Notes under the pieces: generated by a model
Told to the model about the DNA's origin: nothing
Seen by the model: the letters and a program-made list of their open reading frames with translations, nothing else
Databases searched by the model: none
Part shown: one piece after another, positions 8,898-18,042 of the stretch
Position numbering within the stretch: position 1 is the stretch's first letter
How the letters are laid out: every line of letters begins with the position of its first letter
Source: UBA1672 sp050633645
Lineage (GTDB): Bacteria; Pseudomonadota; Alphaproteobacteria; Micavibrionales; Micavibrionaceae
Assembly: GCA_050633645.1 (NCBI GenBank)
Contig: JBOEGX010000002.1
Coordinates: forward strand, 824,368-888,367
DNA: 64,000 nt
Direction of reading: 5' to 3'
Made by a program: the position numbers and the translations under genes

Positions 8898-10190
8898 ATG
8901 TCTGATTTATTTGAACAAAACAGTGCAGAAAACACGAAAAACCGTCCTTTGGCGGATTTATTGCGCCCGAATGCCCTTAAAGACGTGGTTGGGCAAGATC
9001 ACCTGATCGGGGATGAAGGCGCGCTCAAACGTATGGTGGATGCGGGAAGTCTATCCTCGCTTATCCTGTGGGGGCCACCCGGTTGTGGTAAAACCACCAT
9101 CGCCCGTATTTTAGCCCATCATAGTGACCTACATTTCGAACAAATCTCCGCGATATTCTCTGGTGTGGCGGACTTACGCAAAGTGTTCGAAGCCGCAAAA
9201 TTCAGGAAACAAAACGGGCTGGGCACGCTTCTTTTCGTGGATGAGATACACCGCTTTAATAAATCCCAACAAGATGCCTTCCTCCCCGTGATGGAGGACG
9301 GCACGATTATCCTGATCGGCGCAACCACCGAAAACCCGTCTTTTGAGCTTAACGCTGCCGTCCTATCGCGCGCGCAAGTCTTTGTCCTTAAACGTCTTGA
9401 TGAAGACGCCTTAGACCTCCTCCTCACCCGCGCCGCCGAACAAAAGGCGCGGGATATCCCCCTTGATACACAAGCGCGTGAGATGCTGAAAACGATGGCT
9501 GATGGCGATGGGCGGTATTTGCTGTCTATGGCCGAGCAAATTTACGCGCAAACACCTGATGGGGAATTGAGCTCCGAGGGGCTCATGAGTATCGTACAAA
9601 AACGCGCCCCTCTTTATGATAAGGGGGATGAAGCGCATTATAACCTGATCTCCGCCTTTCATAAATCCTTGCGCGCTTCTGACGCCGATGGTGCGCTGTA
9701 TTGGATGGCGCGGATGCTCGTTGGCGGGGAACAACCCGAATACATCCTGCGCCGCATGCTCTGCGTGGCAAGCGAAGATATCTCCAACGCCGACCCTCAA
9801 GCTCTACAAATCGCCCTTAATGCGTGGCAAGCGTTTGAGCGTTTAGGCCTGCCCGAAGGTGAGCTTGCCATGGCGCAAGCCTGCACCTATCTCGCAACCG
9901 CGCCAAAATCCAACGCCAGCTACATGGCGATGAAATCGGCAAAGGCGGCGGCGCAGGAAACTGGCTCTCTCATGCCGCCCAAACATGCAATGAATGCCCC
10001 GACCAAGATGATGAAGGCGCAAGGGTATAATTTGGGTTATATCTATGATCATGATTGTGCAGACGGTTTTAGCGGGCAAAGCTATTTCCCCGATGACCTC
10101 CCCCGCCGCGAATTCTATAAACCCGTGGAGCGCGGATTCGAACGTGAAATTACCAAGCGTTTGGAATATTGGAATAAACGCCGATCTTAA
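8898..10190 (+). CDS. rarA: Replication-associated recombination protein A (AAA+ ATPase)
   Basis: RarA/MgsA clamp-loader-like AAA+ ATPase acting at stalled replication forks. The 430-residue protein has Walker A GPPGCGKTT (59-67), Walker B LLFVDEIHRF, sensor GATTENPSFE, and the C-terminal MgsA tetramerisation region including NAPTKMMKAQGYNLGY. The start at ATG 8898 gives the usual MSDLFEQ beginning and PLADLLRPNALKDVVGQ; an upstream in-frame start at 8790 would run into the divergent nadA and is rejected. The stop TAA overlaps that of the convergent EamA gene inside one TTAA. This is a housekeeping genome-maintenance gene. Confidence 0.96.
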   Translation: MSDLFEQNSAENTKNRPLADLLRPNALKDVVGQDHLIGDEGALKRMVDAGSLSSLILWGPPGCGKTTIARILAHHSDLHFEQISAIFSGVADLRKVFEAAKFRKQNGLGTLLFVDEIHRFNKSQQDAFLPVMEDGTIILIGATTENPSFELNAAVLSRAQVFVLKRLDEDALDLLLTRAAEQKARDIPLDTQAREMLKTMADGDGRYLLSMAEQIYAQTPDGELSSEGLMSIVQKRAPLYDKGDEAHYNLISAFHKSLRASDADGALYWMARMLVGGEQPEYILRRMLCVASEDISNADPQALQIALNAWQAFERLGLPEGELAMAQACTYLATAPKSNASYMAMKSAKAAAQETGSLMPPKHAMNAPTKMMKAQGYNLGYIYDHDCADGFSGQSYFPDDLPRREFYKPVERGFEREITKRLEYWNKRRS

Positions 10191-11068
10191 TGCTCCACCA
10201 CAATCGGTTTTTTATCACTGAGTGCGAGCATAAGGCCGCTCAATGCGATAATAATTGACCCGCCGATCATCCACCAATCTGGGCGTTCACCAAAAATAAA
10301 AAAACCAATGGTGAAAACAAGGATAAGCTGTGAGTAATGTAGCGGCGCAATAATCGCATAACGCGTAATTCTACACGCACTCGCCACACCGCTCATACCG
10401 CACACAAGCATAACCCCCGCCAACATAAAAATCGGAAAATCAAGAATATTTGGAATACCGTATAGATATAAAATGACAGGAAAGATGAGTGCAACATTCA
10501 CCAGGCTCGGATAAAACGATAGGGACAAAAGCGTCTCTTTTTCATCCAATGGCCGCGCCAGAAGGCTTAACCCCGCAATACAAAGCGTTGTGAAAAAGGC
10601 CACCAAAACCCAAATGCTAATCGGATTTGTCCATGGTTGAAACGCAATGACAACGCCGCCGAAACCCGTGGCAATAATCACCCAATTCATCGGCGGAACA
10701 TGTTCTTTATAAAAAGGAATGGCAAATATTGTAATAATAAACGGTGCAAGGAAAAGCACTGGATAAACACTTGTAAGCGGCATGTTTTGAAACGCGGTGA
10801 CAACACTAATCGCCAACCCAAAATTACACAGCCCGCGCCACAAATGAATATTAAGTTTTGGCGTTTTAAGAGTATTAGAAAATCCTCCCATAGAGCGCGA
10901 AAAAACCACCCCAAACAGCAGCGCAAAAAGATAAATCCAACCAACAATTTGCAAGACTTCATAATCAGTTGAAAGCCATTTCGCGCATGAATCAGATACA
11001 ACAAATGCCGAAAAACCGATCAGGGCGTAAAGAATTCCCTTTTGTGTTGTATTTAAAGTGCTTAACAT
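10187..11068 (-). CDS. EamA-family DMT transporter
   Basis: A 293-residue inner-membrane protein with about ten hydrophobic helices in two repeated halves, the pattern of drug/metabolite transporters with EamA domains. The first repeat starts at KGILYALIGFSAFVVSDSCAKW and the second near residues 145-275. Members export amino acids, purines or other small metabolites; the substrate cannot be read from sequence. Upstream is a 149-bp divergent gap shared with crcB, and downstream the gene meets rarA end to end with shared stops. No binding protein or regulator is adjacent. Confidence 0.85.
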   Translation of the reverse strand: MLSTLNTTQKGILYALIGFSAFVVSDSCAKWLSTDYEVLQIVGWIYLFALLFGVVFSRSMGGFSNTLKTPKLNIHLWRGLCNFGLAISVVTAFQNMPLTSVYPVLFLAPFIITIFAIPFYKEHVPPMNWVIIATGFGGVVIAFQPWTNPISIWVLVAFFTTLCIAGLSLLARPLDEKETLLSLSFYPSLVNVALIFPVILYLYGIPNILDFPIFMLAGVMLVCGMSGVASACRITRYAIIAPLHYSQLILVFTIGFFIFGERPDWWMIGGSIIIALSGLMLALSDKKPIVVEH

Positions 11069-11122
11069 GTGGTCGAGTTTACCTTATAAGGGGCGAATAT
11101 TGTTATAGTCGTATGAATTTAT

Positions 11123-11187
11123 TTTGTGATTAGGCGCAAGGAGTGTAGCGTAAATTCTACGTAAGCAACGAGCAACGCCATCACGAA
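11123..11187 (+). promoter_or_regulatory. Structured leader upstream of crcB
   Basis: An extended imperfect hairpin precedes crcB by about 30 bp. The outer arms are GTGAT (11126-11130) with ATCAC (11180-11184), extended by three weaker pairs. After a two-base TA bulge comes GGCG (11133-11136) with CGCC (11176-11179). Inside are two mutually exclusive short hairpins: GTAG with CTAC, or CGTA with TACG, around 11145-11161. It does not match the fluoride riboswitch consensus as I know it. It could be a cis-regulatory RNA, a repeat element or a transcriptional pause structure. Confidence 0.4.
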
Positions 11188-11217
11188 TTCAATTCAAAAG
11201 ACTAAGAAGAGGTTTAT

Positions 11218-11607
11218 ATGATTGCACCCATAATCACAATAGGATTTGTTGCGCTTGGCGGTGCAATCGGCGCAGTCGCGCGTTATGGTGTGAATATATC
11301 GGCGACGCATTTATTCGGGCATGGTTTTCCATGGGGAACGTTGATTGTCAATATCCTCGGCTCTTTCCTCATGGGCGTCGCGATTGTGAAGCTATCGCAA
11401 ATGCAAATCTCACCAGAATTAAGAACAATGATGATCACGGGTTTTTTAGGAGCGTTCACGACTTTTTCAACCTTCTCCCTTGATACAATAACATTGTGGG
11501 AGCGCGGCGATGTGATGCAGGCATTCCTATACATTATGGCCTCTGTCATGATATCAATTACAGCATTATTTGTAGCCCTATGGCTTTTGAAAGGCAGTAC
11601 CTTATGA
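11218..11607 (+). CDS. crcB: Fluoride exporter CrcB/Fluc
   Basis: A 129-residue dual-topology fluoride channel with four transmembrane helices. The N-terminal GGAIGAVARYGV, the polar segment PWGTLIVNILGSFLMG containing the conserved Asn, and GFLGAFTTFSTFSLDT with the Phe-box and Thr residues lining the pore are all present. Single-copy CrcB forms an antiparallel homodimer. The stop codon overlaps the ATG of the next gene (ATGA at 11604-11607), so the pseudouridine synthase is translationally coupled. The leader has strong predicted secondary structure, but I could not fit it to the fluoride riboswitch. Confidence 0.95.
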   Translation: MIAPIITIGFVALGGAIGAVARYGVNISATHLFGHGFPWGTLIVNILGSFLMGVAIVKLSQMQISPELRTMMITGFLGAFTTFSTFSLDTITLWERGDVMQAFLYIMASVMISITALFVALWLLKGSTL

Positions 11608-12614
11608 GTGAAGTTCGTTTAATATCCGTAAAAGAAGATGATGACGGGCAAAGGCTTGATCGCTGGCTAAAACGTGTTGTTCCAGATATGCCGTATGTTC
11701 TGGCGCAAAAATTATTACGCAAAGGCGCAATCCGTATTGATGACAAAAAAGTAAAACCAGATGCACGGCTTGTCGCGGGGCAAGAGGTTCGCATTCCTCC
11801 CTTCGAAACAGGTGGTATCAAATCAGAGATAAATAAACGAAAAATCACAGAAGAGGACGTGATTTATATGCGCTCTCTTGTGATTTATGAGGATGAAGAC
11901 GTCATAGCACTGAACAAACCGCACGGCTTGGCCACGCAGGGCGGGACGAATACAAAACGCCATATTGATGGATTGTTGGATGTGTTTAAGGATAAAGAGG
12001 GCGTAAAGCCGCGCCTTGTTCACCGCCTTGATAAAGACACCAGCGGCGTGATATTACTCGCGAAATCCGCAAAATGTGCGCGTGAGTTTGGCTTAGCATT
12101 TAAAGGGCGTGACGTTAAGAAGATATATTGGGCGGTCGTAACGCCAACCCCCGAAGCTTATGAGGGAACAATAAAAGCGCCGATTGTCAAATCCGAAGGT
12201 GATTACGAAAAAATGATCATTGATGAGGAAGAGGGAAGATATGCCGTCACCGAATATGCGGTCGTTGAAAATGCTGGCCGTGCCGCCGCCTTTGTTGCCT
12301 TTTGGCCAAGAACAGGTCGTACGCACCAAATTCGTGTGCACTCTGCCCAAGCATTAGGGTGCAGTATTATTGGAGATAATAAATATTGGGCGGTAAAGGA
12401 TGAGGAAAGCAAGCTCATCGATGCTGATCTGGACGGTATGAAACTCGCCAAACGTTTGCACCTTCATGCACGCAGAGTAATCCTGCCCCACCCAATGCAC
12501 CCAGAAAAAATTCTTGATATAACCGCGCCGCTTTGCCCTGAATTGGTTAAAAGTTGGAAAGCCCTTGGGTTTAATCACAAAAACAAACAAGACCCGTTTG
12601 AGATGATTGATTGA
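11604..12614 (+). CDS. rluC: RluA-family 23S rRNA pseudouridine synthase (RluC-like)
   Basis: A 336-residue enzyme isomerising uridines in 23S rRNA. It has an N-terminal S4 RNA-binding domain (about residues 18-66) and a PseudoU_synth_2 catalytic domain, with HRLDKDTSG at 140-148; Asp143 is the catalytic residue. ALNKPHGLATQGG and the late motif GRTHQIRVH are also typical. The start at 11604 overlaps the crcB stop; a start 108 bp upstream would lie inside crcB and is rejected. RluC is the nearest named relative because of the S4 domain, but RluD-like specificity cannot be excluded. Confidence 0.9.
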   Translation: MSEVRLISVKEDDDGQRLDRWLKRVVPDMPYVLAQKLLRKGAIRIDDKKVKPDARLVAGQEVRIPPFETGGIKSEINKRKITEEDVIYMRSLVIYEDEDVIALNKPHGLATQGGTNTKRHIDGLLDVFKDKEGVKPRLVHRLDKDTSGVILLAKSAKCAREFGLAFKGRDVKKIYWAVVTPTPEAYEGTIKAPIVKSEGDYEKMIIDEEEGRYAVTEYAVVENAGRAAAFVAFWPRTGRTHQIRVHSAQALGCSIIGDNKYWAVKDEESKLIDADLDGMKLAKRLHLHARRVILPHPMHPEKILDITAPLCPELVKSWKALGFNHKNKQDPFEMID

Positions 12615-12669
12615 TCTGGCATATTTGATCGTGTTTAATAATTTAAAATAAAAATTGAAGAGATGAAGA

Positions 12670-14235
12670 ATGAGCGAAGACTCCTATTTATTTGAAAGTA
12701 AATCACAAAAAGAAGGAAAATGGTTTTCTCGTCTGGCTAAGCTTTTATTCTTCGCGGTGGCCTTCATCTTGGTCATTCTTACAATTCTGGCGAATATGGG
12801 GGGGCCTCACGATATGTACCGTGAATCCGTTGAACGTTTCACAAGTGAGATATTCGGTGGTCGCCCCGCAAAGGTAGTGGCGCTTCATGAAATGAAGTTT
12901 TTCCCCTCTGTTGGCGTTCACGCAACCAATATAAAAGTATTTTCAAAACCAGAGGATGAGGGCGGGTATCCCGTTGTAACTATCGGAGAAGTAGAAGCCT
13001 TTATGAGCTTTTGGAGCGTTGCCACAAGCCAACCTAAATTCAAAAAATTTGTAATTCAAAATGTTTCGGCTATCAAAGGAGTATTTGCACCAGAAGAGTT
13101 TTCAGTTCATGAGATTTTCGTAGATCATACACCCGGCGAAGACCATGCTTCCTTAACTGGAAATGGTAAAATAGGGAATCATAAATGGTCGTTTGATGTA
13201 AATCTCGAGGTGTTCGGTGGAGTGGGAGGTTATAGCTATCGTTTTCAAGAGGCCGTGCCATTCGTTCTTGATATTGATGATATCCATTTTGAAGGAGACT
13301 TTGTCAAAGGCGGAAAAGAGTTCTTCAAATTCAATAACGTAAAGATTACGCAAGGGGATCAATCTATCGATCTAAACATAGATGCCTATGCGGTCAGTGA
13401 CGGTTTGTTGAAAATAAAGGGTAATATAAAAGATGGGAATAGTGAGTTAGAAATAACGTCTGACCTTCTGCTAAATAAATCGCAACTTCCACATAGGGTA
13501 ACGGGTGATATTATCCTACACAATGTTGGTATCAGCCATAAGGTTGAAACGAAAAGCAGCATGATTGATATAACCAATAATTTACGCGAAATATTGGGAT
13601 ACGATCAAATTGATTCTGTTTTTGGCTATGCGAGCATTCTTGAAACGGGACGCGATGTGAATATTGTCTTGAAATTCGATAATGCCAAGCTGGACGAAAA
13701 TAAGACCATAAGCTTTGAAACACCATATATTCATCAAAATGGATTTCATAAATTGGGTGCTTTTACTGATACCGTAAATCAAAACCCTTTATTGCCGCCC
13801 GTGGCCTTTGTGTTTACTCCCGATGGAAAGGGTGCATTTGTCGTTTTGGAGGGGGCGGTGGATCATGATTTTGCATCGTCAGTTTTTAAAGACACGCCCG
13901 ATATACTTAAGAATGCAAGCGCTCTAAAAAATGAATGCGGAATTGGTATTTTCATACAATCAGATGGCATAAATACGATTGAAACGCTTCAACTTCATTT
14001 TAATGATGGTGAAATAGCGATTAAAAATCAAACTCTGGCCATGGGTAAAGGCTACCAAGATTTGAATTTTGAATACACTGCAAATAAAGGCGCATTTAAA
14101 ACTCTGGAATTACAAAAACCGTCATATGATTTTATTCAACCCTACCTTCATGGCGCATCACCAAATCCAACAAAATGTGATGAGGCGATTACCCTTATCA
14201 ATTCGGCTGATGATACCCAAAAGGACAACAAGTAA
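12670..14235 (+). CDS. AsmA-like membrane-anchored protein (putative)
   Basis: A 521-residue protein with one N-terminal membrane helix (about 22-42) and a long beta-rich periplasmic part. The segment after the anchor (FGGRPAKVVALHEMKFFPSV, then GVHATNIKVFSKP) resembles the start of AsmA-family proteins, which act at the envelope in lipid or outer-membrane biogenesis. The repeated patterns of alternating hydrophobic residues to the C-terminus fit the AsmA/TAM fold. The gene sits between rluC and the ATP12 gene and abuts the latter with no gap, so they are probably co-transcribed. The family call is moderate and the substrate is unknown. Confidence 0.5.
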   Translation: MSEDSYLFESKSQKEGKWFSRLAKLLFFAVAFILVILTILANMGGPHDMYRESVERFTSEIFGGRPAKVVALHEMKFFPSVGVHATNIKVFSKPEDEGGYPVVTIGEVEAFMSFWSVATSQPKFKKFVIQNVSAIKGVFAPEEFSVHEIFVDHTPGEDHASLTGNGKIGNHKWSFDVNLEVFGGVGGYSYRFQEAVPFVLDIDDIHFEGDFVKGGKEFFKFNNVKITQGDQSIDLNIDAYAVSDGLLKIKGNIKDGNSELEITSDLLLNKSQLPHRVTGDIILHNVGISHKVETKSSMIDITNNLREILGYDQIDSVFGYASILETGRDVNIVLKFDNAKLDENKTISFETPYIHQNGFHKLGAFTDTVNQNPLLPPVAFVFTPDGKGAFVVLEGAVDHDFASSVFKDTPDILKNASALKNECGIGIFIQSDGINTIETLQLHFNDGEIAIKNQTLAMGKGYQDLNFEYTANKGAFKTLELQKPSYDFIQPYLHGASPNPTKCDEAITLINSADDTQKDNK

Positions 14236-14940
14236 ATGAAACGCTTTTATAAGCTGGTGTCGGTTGAAAAATCCGATAACGGCTATCATATATTGCTTGA
14301 TGGACGCGCCGTAAAAACGAAATCAAAGGCTCATCTTTCTTGCTTGAATAAAGATATAGCAAATGAAGTTATGCAAGAATGGGCGCAGCAAGGCGCGCAA
14401 ATCATCCCCGATTCAATGCCCTTTACACAAATCGAAAGCACCCGTATCGACCGTGTAAGCGCAGAGCGCCAAGCCATGAGCGCCAATGTGTTGAAATATT
14501 TAGATACAGATTTAATCTGTTACGTGGCCGCATCTCCCGAGGAATTGGTCGAGGAACAAAATAAAAAATGGGCACTATGGCGAACATGGTTCGGCGATAA
14601 ATTCAAATGTAAGCTGGACACAACAACAGGCTTGGCGGCGCTCAAACAAGATGCCCGTGCGCATAAAGCCGCGGCGGAATATACAGAAAAACTCGATGAT
14701 GCACGTTTTACAATTCTACAGATTGTAACGCCACTAAGTGGTTCTTTAATATTGGGTCTGTCTTTTATTGATGGGGCATCAAACGCGGATGACATTTTCG
14801 CCGCAAGCTATGTTGAGGAGCACTTCAAAGATACCCTGTATGACGCGCAAAAATATGGACGCGACCCACTGCTTGAAAAACAGCAAAACGCGGCGATAAA
14901 AGACTTAACCGCCGCGCAAAAATATTTGTCATTCCTATAA
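14236..14940 (+). CDS. ATP12-family F1-ATPase assembly chaperone
   Basis: A 234-residue ATP12 homologue, a family found in alphaproteobacteria and mitochondria that chaperones the F1 alpha subunit during ATP synthase assembly. Recognisable segments are YHILLDGRAVKTKSKAHL, EWAQQGAQIIPDSMPFTQI followed by ESTRID, YLDTDLICYVA and the tryptophan-rich WALWRTWFGDKF. The ATG follows directly after the stop of the AsmA-like gene, indicating coupled translation. No ATP synthase genes are in the window. The family assignment is firm; the function is inferred from the mitochondrial chaperone. Confidence 0.9.
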   Translation: MKRFYKLVSVEKSDNGYHILLDGRAVKTKSKAHLSCLNKDIANEVMQEWAQQGAQIIPDSMPFTQIESTRIDRVSAERQAMSANVLKYLDTDLICYVAASPEELVEEQNKKWALWRTWFGDKFKCKLDTTTGLAALKQDARAHKAAAEYTEKLDDARFTILQIVTPLSGSLILGLSFIDGASNADDIFAASYVEEHFKDTLYDAQKYGRDPLLEKQQNAAIKDLTAAQKYLSFL

Positions 14941-14948
14941 ATGAAACG

Positions 14949-17384
14949 CTATGACGCTGTTTTCTTATGAAGAGCGATAAATGCAATGCTTAATAATGCA
15001 TAACACGCACCTGCAACGATCAGTGTTTGATCAATCCCCAATGCGATATTCAGAGCAATCGCAATTGAGCTTCCCAAAACACCAGCCGCGCCGTTAATTC
15101 CCCAGAACCAAGCCGTGGCTCGTGAATCATATTGCTCGGTCAAACGAAGACCTGTCGGGAAACCAAATCCCATAAGAAGGCCCGCTGGGGACATGATTGC
15201 AATACTGATCATGACACGCGTAACAATATCAACTTCCGCATAACTATAGAAAATACCTTTAAGGTTATAAGACATCAATATGCCATACCCGCAAGTAATC
15301 AAACACCAGATGATTTGGCGAGGTAGTGTGTTCAGCGTAAGCTTTTCGGAAATCAGGCTTCCAACGCCTGCAGAAATAATCAAGCTAAAGAGAACAACGC
15401 TCAAACCATAGATAGGATGCCCAAGAAACACGCCCAATGCCTGTAGCAATGAAATCTCCATGAACATAAACCCAAGGCCAATAAGCATAAAATACAGCGT
15501 ACCAGACATCACGGATTTACTAGTTTTATTCTCAACTGTTTTGAGCAACGGTAAAATAATAACCAACGCAACCATCACCGCAGAAAATATAATGATAAGG
15601 TAAAGGTTGAATGTCGCTTTGGCCTGCCCCATAGAAACATAGTGACCGTCTTCCAATGGTTTGAGCGCAAGTTTAGCCACTTCTAAAGGCTGTGTTAAAC
15701 GTGCTTGGTTAAAGAAAAACGGGCGCATATCGGATGAGGGTGATACATCAAAGAATTCTTCGTCTGAGATGTCGTTCAGCTCATCAACATTTTTCGCAGA
15801 AATTAATTGCCCAAGAATACTATCGGGAGCAGGCTGATTAGGAATTAAAACGATTTTAAAATCTTTTTCTATAGACGTTTTTTCTATCGCCGCTAATTGC
15901 TCTTGCGTAAATGGAGATTTCGAAATAACCAATGTCGCAATATTTGCCGAACTCACCAAAACAATGTGTTGCTTTGCATCTGTAACACCCTGATTAAACA
16001 GTGCCGCCATAGCCACAGATAAAGAGCGCCCCGTATCATCCATAACAGATGCCGACCAACGACTTAACGTGAAAACACCATTTTCACTAAGGTCATTCAT
16101 AAAGATTGTCCATGCCTCAGTCGTGTAGAGACCGTTTTCAGACAAGGCAAACGCACCCGCGCCAGTCGCCGCCCATGTGTCAATCAAGCTCATCTGAACC
16201 AGATCAAGCTTTTTATCATTCTGCCTGAACCAGCTTCTGGCCTCTTCATTGATAATATTCACCCCATCAAGTTTATAAAGGTTGGAGTAATTTTTATACT
16301 TCTCATTGTCTTTCAAAAGCTTGATTTGAACAGGGTTTACGTCCAATGCGGTTACATTTTTAACACCAAAATATTTGGCAGATAAAAGGTCACGTCCGCC
16401 ACCTACGCCAATAATCGCCGCATCTGTAATATTCGGCAAGGAATAGGCAATATTGGTGACGTCATATTCGAGATAGCTATGCTTTGAGAAGTCACCGTCG
16501 AACTTCGTTATCGGCGTCCCTGCATCCCCATCGATAATAAGCATCTTCATGGTTGTCTCAATATGTGGCGTTTTGGGAGACGGCCCCCATAAGAATGGGA
16601 AATTCGTTGTGTTCTCATTCATTACAGTAACACGCGATATTGAATTCCACTCTTCGTAGTCAATATCGTTCATAGTGACGATTTGGTTCTTTACCCAAAT
16701 TGGATATAAAATAGGAGAGGGCATGAAAATATTAAATGCACCAATTACGAAACATATGATGCTGCCTTTAATTGCCGTTTTACGAAGGTTGAAATTATGA
16801 TTTCCTAACTTCACGGCTGCTTCATTATCATCAACGGTAAAGAAGATGGAGGTAAGAAATGCCATCCCTGCCAAAATCATAATGGCAGATGGTGTATCGA
16901 TCGTCTCCATAAGGATCAGTGCAGCAATACATCCAATCCCCGCGCCGAGCAAATCAATGCCATAGGTTTTTCCAACAGGAAAAGGAGCGCGTGTTAATGC
17001 AACGGTAATAACAACACCAGCATGATAATAGGCAATACTTGTTGCAATGGCCGCAATAGGGAGCGTAGCAATCGTACGTATAGTGCTATTTGAAATAATG
17101 GGAATGAAAAGCTGACTGACTAGGCCAACCAATATAAAAAAGCCAAAGGCGAGAGAGTGCTTTCGTGCTATGAGGCCGTATTTTGCTCTTTGCATGGCTT
17201 CATCAGAGCGATAAATCTTAAGAGCCCCTAGCGTAAGGCCAAACATAGCCATACTAATAACCAAGAAAGACAAGTGATACCACGACGTCACAGAGAAAAT
17301 ACGTGATTGTAAAATTTGAAGGGACATAACAAGCCCTGAAATTAAAAATACACCCGTGTAAAAAGACAACGCTTTGTTTTTCAT
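14949..17384 (-). CDS. Large membrane protein with spermidine-synthase-like domain
   Basis: The 811-residue protein has three parts. Residues 1-230 carry about seven hydrophobic helices. Residues 280-560 form a Rossmann methyltransferase/aminopropyltransferase-like domain with GVGGGRDLLSAKYFG (326-340) and the acidic Asp348 in ALDVNP, which fits SAM-type cofactor binding. Residues 595-805 carry about six more helices. This resembles the membrane-embedded spermidine synthase-like proteins seen in many bacteria, whose substrates are mostly unknown. It lies 36 bp downstream of a small membrane protein gene. True polyamine synthesis is not implied; the soluble SpeE active site cannot be confirmed by eye. 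Confidence 0.7.
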   Translation of the reverse strand: MKNKALSFYTGVFLISGLVMSLQILQSRIFSVTSWYHLSFLVISMAMFGLTLGALKIYRSDEAMQRAKYGLIARKHSLAFGFFILVGLVSQLFIPIISNSTIRTIATLPIAAIATSIAYYHAGVVITVALTRAPFPVGKTYGIDLLGAGIGCIAALILMETIDTPSAIMILAGMAFLTSIFFTVDDNEAAVKLGNHNFNLRKTAIKGSIICFVIGAFNIFMPSPILYPIWVKNQIVTMNDIDYEEWNSISRVTVMNENTTNFPFLWGPSPKTPHIETTMKMLIIDGDAGTPITKFDGDFSKHSYLEYDVTNIAYSLPNITDAAIIGVGGGRDLLSAKYFGVKNVTALDVNPVQIKLLKDNEKYKNYSNLYKLDGVNIINEEARSWFRQNDKKLDLVQMSLIDTWAATGAGAFALSENGLYTTEAWTIFMNDLSENGVFTLSRWSASVMDDTGRSLSVAMAALFNQGVTDAKQHIVLVSSANIATLVISKSPFTQEQLAAIEKTSIEKDFKIVLIPNQPAPDSILGQLISAKNVDELNDISDEEFFDVSPSSDMRPFFFNQARLTQPLEVAKLALKPLEDGHYVSMGQAKATFNLYLIIIFSAVMVALVIILPLLKTVENKTSKSVMSGTLYFMLIGLGFMFMEISLLQALGVFLGHPIYGLSVVLFSLIISAGVGSLISEKLTLNTLPRQIIWCLITCGYGILMSYNLKGIFYSYAEVDIVTRVMISIAIMSPAGLLMGFGFPTGLRLTEQYDSRATAWFWGINGAAGVLGSSIAIALNIALGIDQTLIVAGACYALLSIAFIALHKKTAS

Positions 17385-17420
17385 AAATTAAAATTTCCTC
17401 TTATTATAGTCTCTTATTTT

Positions 17421-17987
17421 TTATAGTTTTCTATCAGGAAGTAGCTTTGATCGTATCAGATATTTCACGCCTCTCCCAAAACGAAAGATAAGATAAGACA
17501 GGGGAGGAAAAATTGCAAGAATTGTTCCTACAAGCATCGTTTGGGAGTTGCCCTTCATGAATGGCGCGTAACATGCATTCATGATTCTCCCTATGGCTGC
17601 CTGATTCCAGCTGGTGAGTGAAGAAAGAAAATGCCTTTCGATATATGATAAACATGGCTTTAATGGCATATAATCAATAGCAACCAGCAGAAATAACGAA
17701 GCAACAACAGCAGAAATCAAAAAATAGAGATTGGTGCGCCAAAATGTACGAATTAAAAAACTGCAATGATTCTCTGTTAAGCTGTCTTCTTCGCTTTTGG
17801 AACGCGCAGCATAAATTGTGGCAAGTGTGCAAACGCAAATCATAACCGAGAAAACAGCCACAAAGCCAACAGGGACAAAGGCGCATACAAAGGATAAAAA
17901 GAAAACGGCGTAAAAAGAAAACAAAGAATTCTGCTCTTTGATTTCTTTACGCGCAATATCCTGCAAGGCCTTTAAATTATCTTCCAT
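17421..17987 (-). CDS. Hypothetical small integral membrane protein
   Basis: A 188-residue protein of unknown family with about four hydrophobic helices: two near residues 24-64, one at 85-105 and one at 148-168. It has a short charged N-terminus and a basic C-terminus, consistent with cytosolic tails. It lies between mutL and the spermidine-synthase-like membrane protein on the same strand, with gaps of 55 and 36 bp. It may act with that large membrane protein, but only proximity supports this. No catalytic motifs are visible. Confidence 0.6.
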   Translation of the reverse strand: MEDNLKALQDIARKEIKEQNSLFSFYAVFFLSFVCAFVPVGFVAVFSVMICVCTLATIYAARSKSEEDSLTENHCSFLIRTFWRTNLYFLISAVVASLFLLVAIDYMPLKPCLSYIERHFLSSLTSWNQAAIGRIMNACYAPFMKGNSQTMLVGTILAIFPPLSYLIFRFGRGVKYLIRSKLLPDRKL

Positions 17988-18042
17988 TGAAATATTAAAA
18001 CACCCTAATTATCGTTATTGAAATTTTATTTAGAGTACGAAC

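Noticed and set aside
11101..11217. Fluoride riboswitch before crcB
   Set aside because: The conserved pseudoknot sequences of the known riboswitch are not found; the region is only reported as a structured leader.
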